From: Anaerotignum lactatifermentans
GTDB lineage: Bacteria; Bacillota; Clostridia; Lachnospirales; Anaerotignaceae
Length of the DNA: 64,000 nucleotides
Direction: 5' to 3'
NCBI RefSeq assembly: GCF_016902535.1
Contig: NZ_JACSNY010000002.1
Location: 186,001-250,000, forward strand
Translations under genes and position numbers: made by a program
Part shown: piece by piece, positions 54,419 through 62,741 of the stretch
Numbering within the stretch: the stretch's first letter is position 1
Layout: every line of letters starts with the position of its first letter
Notes under the pieces: generated by a model
What the model was told of the DNA's origin: nothing
Seen by the model: the letters and a program-made list of their open reading frames with translations, nothing else
Databases searched by the model: none

Positions 54419-54586
54419 TTTTCAAATTTGAGAAATATTTTTGTGGAAATCACTCGATTTATAAAATAAATTGAAGTGTATTCACTTTTTTTCATTCTTT
54501 GCCTCAAAAACACTTGTTTTTTGGAAAAAATCAGGTTGATGCAGCAAGCGGAAAAATGGAACATACAAAATTCTCATTTTTGAAAA
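54419..54586. promoter_or_regulatory. Candidate enhancer (UAS) pair for the sigma-54 activator
   Basis: TTTTCAAATTTGAGAA at 54419-54434 is matched in opposite orientation by TTCTCATTTTTGAAAA at 54571-54586 (14 of 16 positions equal after inversion). They lie about 50 and 200 bases upstream of the sigma-54 promoter, the usual distance for enhancer binding, and a related half site (TTTTTGAGAA) follows near 54595. Binding by the Fis-type domain of the upstream activator is the likely role. Confidence 0.55.
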
Positions 54587-54605
54587 CGCTTCTTATTTTT
54601 GAGAA

Positions 54606-56048
54606 CTAAAGAAGACTGTATTTTTTTAGTTTCCGGTATAATGTCGCCCGGCTGATCTGCAGCGTTTCCGCCAGAGCATTTTTTTCCTCTAGTGTTGCGG
54701 AGGGCTTGATCAGACTGGAAAGCACTCTTTTTTCGTAATCCCCCAGTATTTCGTCCAGAGACCAGTTGGAAAATCCCTTTCGAGAGCGCAGGACGATGTG
54801 GTCCGGTAAATCGGAAAGCTCGATGATATTATTCTCCACAATATTGGCCAGATATTCCACAATATTTTTCAGCTCCCGTACGTTGCCCGGCCAGTCGTAG
54901 CTCATGAGCGTTTGCAGGGCCTGTGTGGAAACACCGGTAATATTTTTTCCCAGCTTTTGGTTATAGTAAGCGATATAATGGTCGATAAGCGGAGGAAGGT
55001 CTTCTTTGCGCATCCGTAACGGAGGCAGCTCGATAGGGATAATGTTCAAGCGGTAGTAAAGATCCTCTCGGAAAGTTCCCTCTGCTACCATCTGCTCAAT
55101 ATTTTTATTTGTGGCGCAGATGACACGGATGTCAATGGGAATAGGCTTTCTGCCGCCGATCCGTTCCACCTGTTTTTCCTGGAGAACACGAAGCAGCTTT
55201 GTCTGCACATGCAGAGGCATATCTCCGATCTCGTCCAGAAAAATGGTGCTTTTGTCCGCCAGCTCAAATTTCCCGATGGAACCATGTTTTCTGGCGCCTG
55301 TAAATGCCCCCTCTTCATATCCGAACAGTTCGCTTTCCACCAGATTTTCCGGAATAGCGGCACAGTTAATGGAAATCATCAGCTTATCGTGCCGATCGCT
55401 AAGATTATGGATCATCTTTGCCATGATCTCCTTGCCTGTCCCGCTTTCTCCCCGCAGAAATACCGTAGAATCCGATTTGGCTACTTTTCTGCCGATCCGC
55501 AGCGCCTCCTGCATTTTAGGGCTTTTTCCTACAAAGGACCATGCTTTTTCCGCCGTATGAACCACCTTCAGTTGTTCCTCCAGACGGCTTTTGGCCTGAT
55601 CTGTATAAAGCTTGCTTTCCAGCAGTACACTCATATACTTTAAAAATTCTTCCAGTTTTGCCGTATTTTTCAGCAGATTTTCCCTCTGCTCCTCCTGAAA
55701 GGCAATAATGGAGATCACACCGACAACGGTCTGCTCCTGAAAAATGGGATAAGCCAGATTCGCCAGTTCCCGGCAATAGCTTCTTTTTTCACAGCCTACA
55801 CAGTTGGGGTCCTCCGCTACGTTGCGGATGATGCCATACTCGCCTGTGGACAAAACCTTCTGGAAGAAATTTCCGTGAGAAACGGTACTGCCAATCTCAG
55901 CCAGATAGTCTCCCGTACCCGCCACACGGATCAGTTCGTTATCCACTACTGTAACGTCTGATTCCAGAATGGAGGCGATGGCCTGCACATAGGCCTGTAT
56001 AAAGGGCTGTATTTTCATCAAAGGCGTCATGGCCTGCCTCCTTTCCAT
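54606..56048 (-). CDS. Sigma-54-dependent transcriptional activator
   Basis: This 480-residue protein has three parts. The N-terminal sensor (about 1-150) contains CVGCEKRSYC (C83, C86, C92). The AAA+ domain has Walker A GESGTGKE (200-207), the sigma-54 contact loop GAFTGA (247-252) and Walker B LDEIGD. The C-terminal Fis-type helix-turn-helix is AETLQISRATLYRKLKKYSLL. The Cys group suggests a thiol, metal or redox signal. Its target is almost surely the cysteine desulfidase gene directly downstream, which has a -24/-12 promoter. It is probably co-transcribed with the alcohol dehydrogenase 12 bases upstream. Confidence 0.93.
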   Translation of the reverse strand: MERRQAMTPLMKIQPFIQAYVQAIASILESDVTVVDNELIRVAGTGDYLAEIGSTVSHGNFFQKVLSTGEYGIIRNVAEDPNCVGCEKRSYCRELANLAYPIFQEQTVVGVISIIAFQEEQRENLLKNTAKLEEFLKYMSVLLESKLYTDQAKSRLEEQLKVVHTAEKAWSFVGKSPKMQEALRIGRKVAKSDSTVFLRGESGTGKEIMAKMIHNLSDRHDKLMISINCAAIPENLVESELFGYEEGAFTGARKHGSIGKFELADKSTIFLDEIGDMPLHVQTKLLRVLQEKQVERIGGRKPIPIDIRVICATNKNIEQMVAEGTFREDLYYRLNIIPIELPPLRMRKEDLPPLIDHYIAYYNQKLGKNITGVSTQALQTLMSYDWPGNVRELKNIVEYLANIVENNIIELSDLPDHIVLRSRKGFSNWSLDEILGDYEKRVLSSLIKPSATLEEKNALAETLQISRATLYRKLKKYSLL

Positions 56049-56060
56049 ACTTCATTCCGA

Positions 56061-57164
56061 TTACAGCAGACTTTTTTCGTAAACGGAAAGTACATCTTTT
56101 TCATCCAGTTTGTAGCAGGGGAAAGTCAGCAGTTTCTGGGGCGTTTCCAGAGCGCGTTTGGTATAGTACGCCAGATCTTCCGCAGTAAAAGTTTCAGGAC
56201 AATCTAAAACATCTTTCATCAGCTGGCCCATTTCCTCTGTGGAAGCCAGACCGAGACAATCCAGAACCGCTTTTACGTTTTCGTCCTCTTTATCAAACAG
56301 TTCCAGATATGCCTGCATCAGCATCCCATTGGCACGGCCGTGAGGAATCCCTTTTTCATAAGTCAGGAAGTAGCCCAGTCCATGGGGAATGGAGGTGCTT
56401 GTCTGCGCGATGACCATGCCGCCAATGGCAGAAGCCATCATCAGTTTTTCTCTTGTTTCCGCTGTGTAGGTTCTGGCTTTCAAAGCGGGAATACATTCTT
56501 TCCAGTAGCTCAAACCAATTTTAGCCATTTCTTTGCTCAGCTGGCTGGCCGCCGTATTCAGATAGCTTTCCACCAGATGGCTCATAGCGTCTACGGCTGT
56601 ATTATTGGTAACTTTTTCAGATAATACATCCATGTATTTAGGATCAAGGAAGGAAACGGAAGCGAACAGCGGCTGCACAATACCGTTTTTTGTACGTTTT
56701 TCGTGGAGTGTAATAATAGCGTACTGTGTTACCTCAGAGCCTGTGCCGGCGGTGGTAGGGATTTCTACAACAGGCAGTGTTTTCGCCTTCGGGTCATTGA
56801 AAAGAATATCGGAAGGCGCACCAGGATTTGCCGCCAGAACAGAAATGGCTTTTGCCGCGTCCATAGGAGAACCGCCGCCGATCCCAATGACGAAATCCAC
56901 CTGTTCTTCCTGAGCCAGTTTGCCGGCCGCTACAACCGTTTCCAGATCGGGATTTTCTCCTACCTGGTCAAAAAGCACCCAGCTGCAGCCTACCGCCTCC
57001 AGAGCGGATGTGATATCCGCCTGTGCGCCGTTGGCCTTTGCGGAATGACGGCCGGTAACAATCAGAGCTTTTTTCCCAAACTGTGCCAGAACATCCTGAT
57101 GTGCTTTCACACAGTCTGTGCCATAAAATGTACGTACAGGCATATAATAACCAAAGTTTTTCAT
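56061..57164 (-). CDS. Iron-containing alcohol dehydrogenase
   Basis: This 367-residue NAD(P)-dependent oxidoreductase is of the Fe-ADH type. The N-terminal Rossmann-like part has GIGGGSPMDAAKA (near 95-107) and IPTTAGTGSEVTQYA. The metal ligands are Asp in NTAVDAMSH and His residues in AMSHLVE, IPHGLGY and GIPHGRANG. The length is usual for the family. The substrate is not predictable. The ATG at 57164 follows GAGGAGGAAAC; an upstream extension is rejected. It lies in an operon with the sigma-54 activator. Confidence 0.92.
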   Translation of the reverse strand: MKNFGYYMPVRTFYGTDCVKAHQDVLAQFGKKALIVTGRHSAKANGAQADITSALEAVGCSWVLFDQVGENPDLETVVAAGKLAQEEQVDFVIGIGGGSPMDAAKAISVLAANPGAPSDILFNDPKAKTLPVVEIPTTAGTGSEVTQYAIITLHEKRTKNGIVQPLFASVSFLDPKYMDVLSEKVTNNTAVDAMSHLVESYLNTAASQLSKEMAKIGLSYWKECIPALKARTYTAETREKLMMASAIGGMVIAQTSTSIPHGLGYFLTYEKGIPHGRANGMLMQAYLELFDKEDENVKAVLDCLGLASTEEMGQLMKDVLDCPETFTAEDLAYYTKRALETPQKLLTFPCYKLDEKDVLSVYEKSLL

Positions 57165-57183
57165 TTCTGTTTCCTCCTCTTTT

Positions 57184-57438
57184 TTATAATACAAAATCAT
57201 ACCAATCCCAGGCCGCGTTCAGCACTTCCTTGGGATCTTCCGCCACAGGCTCCGCTTCCAGCTGGAATTCTATCTCAAAATCATGATAACGTTCTCCCTC
57301 GATGGTTGCGATCCCCTGCAAGATATAATGACCTTTTTCGCCGCGCAGAGTATCGGCCTCCATTAGCAGATCATCCTCTTCCAGATAGATCTTATTGAGC
57401 TCCTCCGCTCTTTCTTCCGGCGTAAAAATATGCTCCAC
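57184..57438 (-). CDS. Small acidic conserved protein, 84 aa
   Basis: This 84-residue acidic protein (EHIFTPEERAEELNKIYLEEDDLLMEADTLRGEKGHYILQG...) begins at a GTG (57438) with GGGGGAGGTG well spaced before it. An upstream open frame crosses the promoter region and has no ribosome site. It ends FEIEFQLEAEPVAEDPKEVLNAAWDWYDF. There is no known domain. It precedes the alcohol dehydrogenase by 19 bases and lies divergent from the exonuclease. Confidence 0.65.
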   Translation of the reverse strand: MEHIFTPEERAEELNKIYLEEDDLLMEADTLRGEKGHYILQGIATIEGERYHDFEIEFQLEAEPVAEDPKEVLNAAWDWYDFVL

Positions 57439-57536
57439 AAAAACACCTCCCCCAAAAATCATGTTCTTATTTGATTTTACCATTGGCTTTTTCGATATAC
57501 AAGCAAATTTCACTTTCTGATTGGCAAGAACCATGA

Positions 57537-57542
57537 TATAAT
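57537..57542 (+). promoter_or_regulatory. Extended -10 promoter of the exonuclease gene
   Basis: TGATATAAT (57534-57542) is an extended -10 box; the -35 (TTTCTG, 17 bases upstream) is weak. It lies about 54 bases before the exonuclease start. Confidence 0.55.
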
Positions 57543-57596
57543 GTCTAAGGCAAACAAGAATTCAACGCGACATCACATTCCAGAAGGAGGCTTCTG

Positions 57597-58376
57597 ATGC
57601 AGTATATCATATTAGATTTGGAATTTAACCAGTCCTTCCCTTTTAAAACCGGGAAAAAAACAGAACCCGTGGCGGAATGTCCTTTTGAGATCATTCAGAT
57701 CGGCGCTGTCAAGCTGGATGAGAGCTATACGCCTGTGGGAGAGTTTAACGTAATGATTAAACCTACCATCTATCCCCGTATTCACCCCTTTGTGGAACGG
57801 ATTACCGGCATCAAAGAAAGTGATTTAAAGGATAAAGGCACCTTTGCCCAGGCGTATCAGGATTTTCTGGATTTTATCGGCAAGGAAGATGCTGTTCTGT
57901 GTACCTGGGGGCCGGACGATATTAAGTCTTTATTTCGAAATATCCTCTATTATCACCTGGACAGCGACGCACTGACAGACCAGTATCTGAATATCCAGCC
58001 CTTTGCGTCTAAATATCTGAATCATGAAGCGGGACGTTCCATTGGCTTGAAAAACGCAGTCAGTGAGCTGGGAATCGAAATGAATATCCCCTTTCATGAC
58101 GCTCTTTGTGATGCCAGGTATACGGCGGAAATTTTCCGCATTGTACACCCGGAAACAGTTGTACCGGAAATTTTTCAGCCTCTGGTTATGCTGGCAAAGA
58201 AACCCAAACGCGTCCGCACAGACAAAAAGGCGCTCTTTCAACATTTTATGGCGGAATTGAACCGGGAACTGACAGAAAGCGAAAAGAAGCTGATTCGTTC
58301 GGCCTATACTCTGGGCAGAAATCATACCTATGACATGATGCCGCCGCAAAAGAAAAAAGCGGAAGGCAAAAAATAA
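57597..58376 (+). CDS. DEDDh 3'-5' exonuclease (KapD/ERI-1-like)
   Basis: This 259-residue protein has an exonuclease fold with the acidic residues in ILDLEFNQSF (Asp and Glu, 6-9), WGPDDIKSL (Asp near 104) and HDALCDARYTA (His and Asp, near 165-170), the DEDDh set. The layout resembles KapD and ERI-1 type enzymes that trim RNA or DNA 3' ends. The last 70 residues form a basic tail. AGAAGGAGG precedes the ATG. It is the only plus-strand host gene here and ends at a shared terminator. Confidence 0.88.
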   Translation: MQYIILDLEFNQSFPFKTGKKTEPVAECPFEIIQIGAVKLDESYTPVGEFNVMIKPTIYPRIHPFVERITGIKESDLKDKGTFAQAYQDFLDFIGKEDAVLCTWGPDDIKSLFRNILYYHLDSDALTDQYLNIQPFASKYLNHEAGRSIGLKNAVSELGIEMNIPFHDALCDARYTAEIFRIVHPETVVPEIFQPLVMLAKKPKRVRTDKKALFQHFMAELNRELTESEKKLIRSAYTLGRNHTYDMMPPQKKKAEGKK

Positions 58377-58390
58377 GCTGCAAACAAAAA

Positions 58391-58424
58391 AACAGGACAG
58401 TGGTTCGACAACCACTGTCCTGTT
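58391..58424. terminator. Bidirectional terminator between exonuclease and holA
   Basis: A perfect 15-bp stem AACAGGACAGTGGTT/AACCACTGTCCTGTT (58391-58405 with 58410-58424) has a four-base loop and A- and T-runs on its two sides. It ends both converging operons. Confidence 0.92.
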
Positions 58425-58426
58425 TT

Positions 58427-59431
58427 TTATTTTTGCCGGCTGCTCCAGCGCAGAAGCAAAAGCTCCACAGCCAGTTCTTCTTCCATTCGTCCGCCTTTGA
58501 TCTCCAGATCTGTTTGAAGACAATCCCGCAAAGCCTCCTGCAGCTGTTCTTTGGAGAAACTTTTAGATTGCTTTAAATAATCTCTGACCGCAAATTCGCG
58601 AATCTCCAGTTTACTGGCGATTTCAGAGTTGGGCTCTCCCTGCAAGGAAAGAAGTGCCGTTTCCAAAATCAGACGAAATTGTCTTGTAACAAGAGAAAGC
58701 ACCAGAAAGGGGGATTCCTTCATACGAAGCAGATTTCTGTATAATGTTGTGGTCTGCTCTGTCCTCCCTTCCGCTACCGCGCGAACCAGGTCAAAGATAC
58801 GGGCTTCCAGGGAAATAGAGCAGACAGCGTCTACGTCCTCTTTTGTAATTTCACCGCTTTCCCCCTTGTAAGCAGTCAGTTTTCCGATCTCCCGCACCAG
58901 GTTTTCCATGCTATTGTCGGTGATACGCAGCAAATAGACCGCGGTACTGTCTGCCAGAGAAAGGCCCTGATCCTTACAGCTTTTTTTCAGCCAGGAGACG
59001 ATCTCCTTTTCTGTCAGCGGCTTGAAATCCACAGCAATGCCATGTTTTGCGACTGCTTTATAGAGACGGTTATTTTTTTCCGCCTTTTCTTCTACAAACA
59101 AAAGGCAGGTACTTTCCGGCAGGTCCGACAGAAAATCCAAAAGGGCCTCTCCTTCTTCCTTTCTGCTTCCTTTTTGGAAAAACTCGCTATTTCGTACCAG
59201 CACCAGTCGTTTGTCGTTTAGAAAAGGAAGTGTTTCCGCCGCGTCCATAATGGCCGCGGCAGTTGCCCTCCGTCCTTCCAGTATGTCAAAGTTCATTCCC
59301 TCCGCACCTGGCGGCAAAAGCGCCTTTGTCAAAGTCTCCTCATAATTTTTTATCAAGTAGGTTTCACTTCCATAAAAAAGATAACACCTATGAAATTCTC
59401 CCTGTTTCCATTGTTTCTTTAATTCTTTCAT
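58427..59431 (-). CDS. holA: DNA polymerase III delta subunit
   Basis: This 334-residue clamp-loader subunit opens the sliding clamp. It begins MKELKKQWKQGEFHRCYLFYGSETYLIKNYEETL, the family start, and has LPFLNDKRLVLVRNSEFF and FKPLTEKEIVSWLKKSCKDQGL and the usual helical collar domain. The ATG at 59431 has GGAGAAAGG upstream and lies 44 bases inside the end of comEC, in another frame. A longer upstream frame is only antisense-like comEC coding and is rejected. Confidence 0.93.
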   Translation of the reverse strand: MKELKKQWKQGEFHRCYLFYGSETYLIKNYEETLTKALLPPGAEGMNFDILEGRRATAAAIMDAAETLPFLNDKRLVLVRNSEFFQKGSRKEEGEALLDFLSDLPESTCLLFVEEKAEKNNRLYKAVAKHGIAVDFKPLTEKEIVSWLKKSCKDQGLSLADSTAVYLLRITDNSMENLVREIGKLTAYKGESGEITKEDVDAVCSISLEARIFDLVRAVAEGRTEQTTTLYRNLLRMKESPFLVLSLVTRQFRLILETALLSLQGEPNSEIASKLEIREFAVRDYLKQSKSFSKEQLQEALRDCLQTDLEIKGGRMEEELAVELLLLRWSSRQK

Positions 59432-61751
59432 ATACTGGTTTCCTTTCTCCCCAGATGGTCCAGGAAAGACCGCCCGAAGGGGAAATATGTAATAAGATGC
59501 TGCCCTGTTCGTCTGTACGGCATACCGATATTCCGGCCTGAGCAAAACGTGCCAGTGTTTCCTGTGCCGGATGGTGATAAGGGTTATCCTGTCCGCAGGA
59601 TATAACAGCCAGCTGGGCATTTGTGGCCGCCAAAAATTCCGATGAGGACGCACCGGCGGAGCCATGATGCGACACCTTCAGCACATCACAGGAAAGCCCC
59701 TCTGGTTCTGCCAGCAAAAGCCGTTCCTGTCCTTCCTCCAGATCACCGGTAAACAGGATATCCACATCAGCATAGGAATATTTCAGTACCATAGAACCGG
59801 CGTTGCTGCCGCCCTTTGGCAGCTGTGTATTGGCAAATGGATACAGACAGAGGAAATTTCCCGCTTCTTCCAGTTCTCCCTTGTCTCCTTCCTTCACAGT
59901 ATATAACGGGATCTGATTTTTTTCCAGAATTTCCTGCATTTCTTTTTCCCATTGTTCAGCCGTGATGGCATAATCCGGCAGATAAACACCGTCCACGGGC
60001 AATGCATCCATGACCTCCAAGGCACCCAGAATATGATCCGCGTCCAGATGAGAAAGAAATATCCCGCTGATATGATCGACTCCCAAATATTCTAAATAAG
60101 GCAGTATCTTTTCCGTGCCAATATTGTCTCCCAATTCCTTTGTGGCAATACCTCCGCCGTCGACCAGAAAACATTCGTCGTTATAAGTTTGGATCACAGC
60201 GCAATCCCCCTGCCCCACATCCAGGAATGTAACGGTATTTTCTTTCTGGAACAAACTGTTCCCCCAGAGCTGTAACAGAAGAACTGTGCCAAAACTGCTC
60301 AGTAAAATGGTCTGTATCCGTTCTTTTCTGCCGCAAAAGAGAAAGACAAACAAAACGCCGTAATAAAGCAGTATGGTTTCGGGAGCCGGACTGCCGGTCA
60401 GGGGATAACAGAAGGGCAGTTTTTCTGCCAGCCGACAAATGGCTTCATAGATTTGAAGGATCATATATGCGCTTCCCGCCGCAAAGGAAGAAAGCGGAGT
60501 TGAGAAAAAGCCCAAAAGTACCGTCAGAAAACCGCTGCCCAGCAGCAGCCCACTGAAAGGTAGCACCACCAGATTTGCCAGAATGGAATACGGCGTGATA
60601 TGGTAGAAGTGGTAGGCTGTTATAGGGAAGGTAAACAAAAAAGCGAAAAAGGACACCAGAATCATGTCCCAAACCTTTCCCAGAAGATCGTTCCGTTTGC
60701 CATAAAACCGACTGCCTGCCCATATGCCGATTACACTGAGGAAGGAAAGCTGGAATCCCGCGTTCCAGAGGTACAAAGGCTGTATCCAAAGCAAAACCAG
60801 AGCGGCTATGGCAATATTGTTGAGCCAGTCATGCCGTCTTTGCAGAATTCGCCCAACCAGGGCCACTGTCACCATAATGACTGCCCGCACGGCGGAGGGA
60901 GAAAAACCGGTAAATATCAAAAAGCAAACTGAAAATACGATCGTTACTGCCGCAGCACTACGGCGTCCCATATGAAATACAGATTCCATCAGCCACGCAG
61001 CCATCATTGCCAGCAAGGAAATATGCAGGCCGGAAATACAGAGAATATGCGTAATTCCAGCCATACGATATAATTCTTCCGTCCCTTCCAGAATATCATC
61101 CCTGTCGCCGGTAATCAGTGCTTTGACAACACCGCTTTCTTCGGAAGGCAGAACCTGATTTAATATTTGATCCACCCGTTCCTTTCCCTTATGCAGAAAA
61201 ACGGAAAGATTATTTTTTTCGCCAACCTTTTTAAAATCCGAGAGAAACATTTTGCAGTCGTAACCCTGCGTACACAAATAGAGTTCTTCGTTATAACTGC
61301 CGGGGATCGTTGGCTTTGAAAAGGACAGCGCTTCTCCCCGCAGCTGAATCTCATCTCCCACCGTCAGCGGTTTTCCTTCCATACGGATGGCGTAGATACA
61401 AAGCGAGTCCCCTTGAAAAGCGTCTTCTTCAGGGATGCCTTCCAAACGAAGTTTTTGAAAACCGCCGGAAGTCTCTCCTGTCTGCGTCACCAGAAAGGAA
61501 CCGGAAACAGGCTGTGTTCCACCGGCCAGATCTGTCGACGTTGGCTGTATGTTTCTCCCTGTCAGAAGAAATCCGGCGAGAACGAAAATGAGAAACAGGA
61601 TGTAAAAAGGCCGTTTTGTTTTTGCAAGAAAATAGGATACAGCCACAACGGGAAATAAAATACAGACCAGACATATCCCAAAGGATACGCCTGATCTGCA
61701 ATAGATGCCGCATATGAAAAATAGTACCATCCAAAGTGCCGGTCTTCTCAT
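59388..61751 (-). CDS. comEC: DNA internalisation competence protein ComEC/Rec2
   Basis: This 787-residue polytopic protein is the inner-membrane channel for transforming DNA. The N-terminal part has two membrane helices and an OB-like domain (DUF4131-type). The central competence domain (about 215-480) has many helices with SGLHISLLAMMAAW and GFSPSAVRAVIM. The C-terminal metallo-beta-lactamase domain has the metal-binding HLDADHILGA and VSHHGSAGAS. Full length. The start overlaps the GerMN stop. It suggests the potential for DNA uptake, though other com genes are not visible here. Confidence 0.95.
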   Translation of the reverse strand: MRRPALWMVLFFICGIYCRSGVSFGICLVCILFPVVAVSYFLAKTKRPFYILFLIFVLAGFLLTGRNIQPTSTDLAGGTQPVSGSFLVTQTGETSGGFQKLRLEGIPEEDAFQGDSLCIYAIRMEGKPLTVGDEIQLRGEALSFSKPTIPGSYNEELYLCTQGYDCKMFLSDFKKVGEKNNLSVFLHKGKERVDQILNQVLPSEESGVVKALITGDRDDILEGTEELYRMAGITHILCISGLHISLLAMMAAWLMESVFHMGRRSAAAVTIVFSVCFLIFTGFSPSAVRAVIMVTVALVGRILQRRHDWLNNIAIAALVLLWIQPLYLWNAGFQLSFLSVIGIWAGSRFYGKRNDLLGKVWDMILVSFFAFLFTFPITAYHFYHITPYSILANLVVLPFSGLLLGSGFLTVLLGFFSTPLSSFAAGSAYMILQIYEAICRLAEKLPFCYPLTGSPAPETILLYYGVLFVFLFCGRKERIQTILLSSFGTVLLLQLWGNSLFQKENTVTFLDVGQGDCAVIQTYNDECFLVDGGGIATKELGDNIGTEKILPYLEYLGVDHISGIFLSHLDADHILGALEVMDALPVDGVYLPDYAITAEQWEKEMQEILEKNQIPLYTVKEGDKGELEEAGNFLCLYPFANTQLPKGGSNAGSMVLKYSYADVDILFTGDLEEGQERLLLAEPEGLSCDVLKVSHHGSAGASSSEFLAATNAQLAVISCGQDNPYHHPAQETLARFAQAGISVCRTDEQGSILLHISPSGGLSWTIWGERKPVYERIKETMETGRIS

Positions 61752-62707
61752 GATATTTTATCCACCATAACTGTTTTTAAGCTCTCCACTGCGGTATAAG
61801 GTGTACCGAAATCGCTTCTGCCGCGGAAGTTTTCTACTTTTTCGCCTTCGATCAGGAACTGTACACGGTCGATCTGATCCAGCTCACAAAGCGAATTGAC
61901 CACGGAATAAATAGTCAGAATTTCATTTACGTTGCTTGGCTTTGTTAAAAATTCCTGACTCAGGTTTACATAGCAGATTCCATCACTGGTAGTGGTAATA
62001 TCCCGCAGTTTTGTATCCGCTGGAATCGTCGCAAAAGATCCATTTTCCAATGGCCCGGCGATGAGCTGTTCCATGATGGTTTTTTCTCTGGCCTGATTTG
62101 CGCTGACTTCTACCACACGATCCTCTACGACCAGATCAGTGCCGTCTCCATTGGCGAAATACAGCTTCAGGATGGCATATTCCGTGGCGTCAGAAGAAAT
62201 TTCCGGATTCAGCAATACATTCTGTCGATCCATGGGCCCAACCAGGTCCCCTTCTTCATTTCGCAGAGGAACGCCTTCCACAGAAAGCTCCACATGCTCT
62301 ACAAAATCCAGAGAGGTCAAGGTCCAGACAAGAGCAGAACGACATAATACCTCCTGGGAATTTTTCATTTCAAAATAACTTCCGGAAATATTCACACGGG
62401 CTGTGGTATCCTCTATCTGTACGGATAAAAACTCCAGATCGTCCGGAACCACAGTTACCATGCCGTCTTTTGGAGAAGGTTCTTTCATAGAATTCAAAAG
62501 CTGCATAGCTGCCTCCTCCCTGGAAATATCGTCAGCTATTGTGGTTTTCTGAGCCTTCAGATCATAATTGGCTGTTGTGTAGTATATTTCCGCTTTATCG
62601 CTGCTGTCTCCGTAGATACTGCTGAACAGCAGTACGGCACAGGGAATCAGAATGATGCATATAATGATCCCTAATACCAGATTCAGCAGCAGCTTTTTTT
62701 TCCTCAC
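61748..62707 (-). CDS. GerMN-domain protein, membrane-anchored
   Basis: This 319-residue protein has an N-terminal membrane anchor (KKKLLLNLVLGIIICIILIPCAVLLF). It is followed by two GerMN-type repeats: about 65-180 with DDLEFLSVQIEDTTARVNISGSYF, and about 195-310 with DTKLRDITTTSDGICYVNLSQEFL and EILTIYSVVNSLCELDQIDRVQFLIEGEKV. GerMN domains are found in GerM and in LpqB-like partners of two-component systems. Its place directly after a sensor kinase suggests it modulates that kinase at the outer face of the membrane. Confidence 0.88.
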   Translation of the reverse strand: MRKKKLLLNLVLGIIICIILIPCAVLLFSSIYGDSSDKAEIYYTTANYDLKAQKTTIADDISREEAAMQLLNSMKEPSPKDGMVTVVPDDLEFLSVQIEDTTARVNISGSYFEMKNSQEVLCRSALVWTLTSLDFVEHVELSVEGVPLRNEEGDLVGPMDRQNVLLNPEISSDATEYAILKLYFANGDGTDLVVEDRVVEVSANQAREKTIMEQLIAGPLENGSFATIPADTKLRDITTTSDGICYVNLSQEFLTKPSNVNEILTIYSVVNSLCELDQIDRVQFLIEGEKVENFRGRSDFGTPYTAVESLKTVMVDKIS

Positions 62708-62741
62708 AATCGAAACGCCTCCTTCCGCCTTTGGCCGGTCC

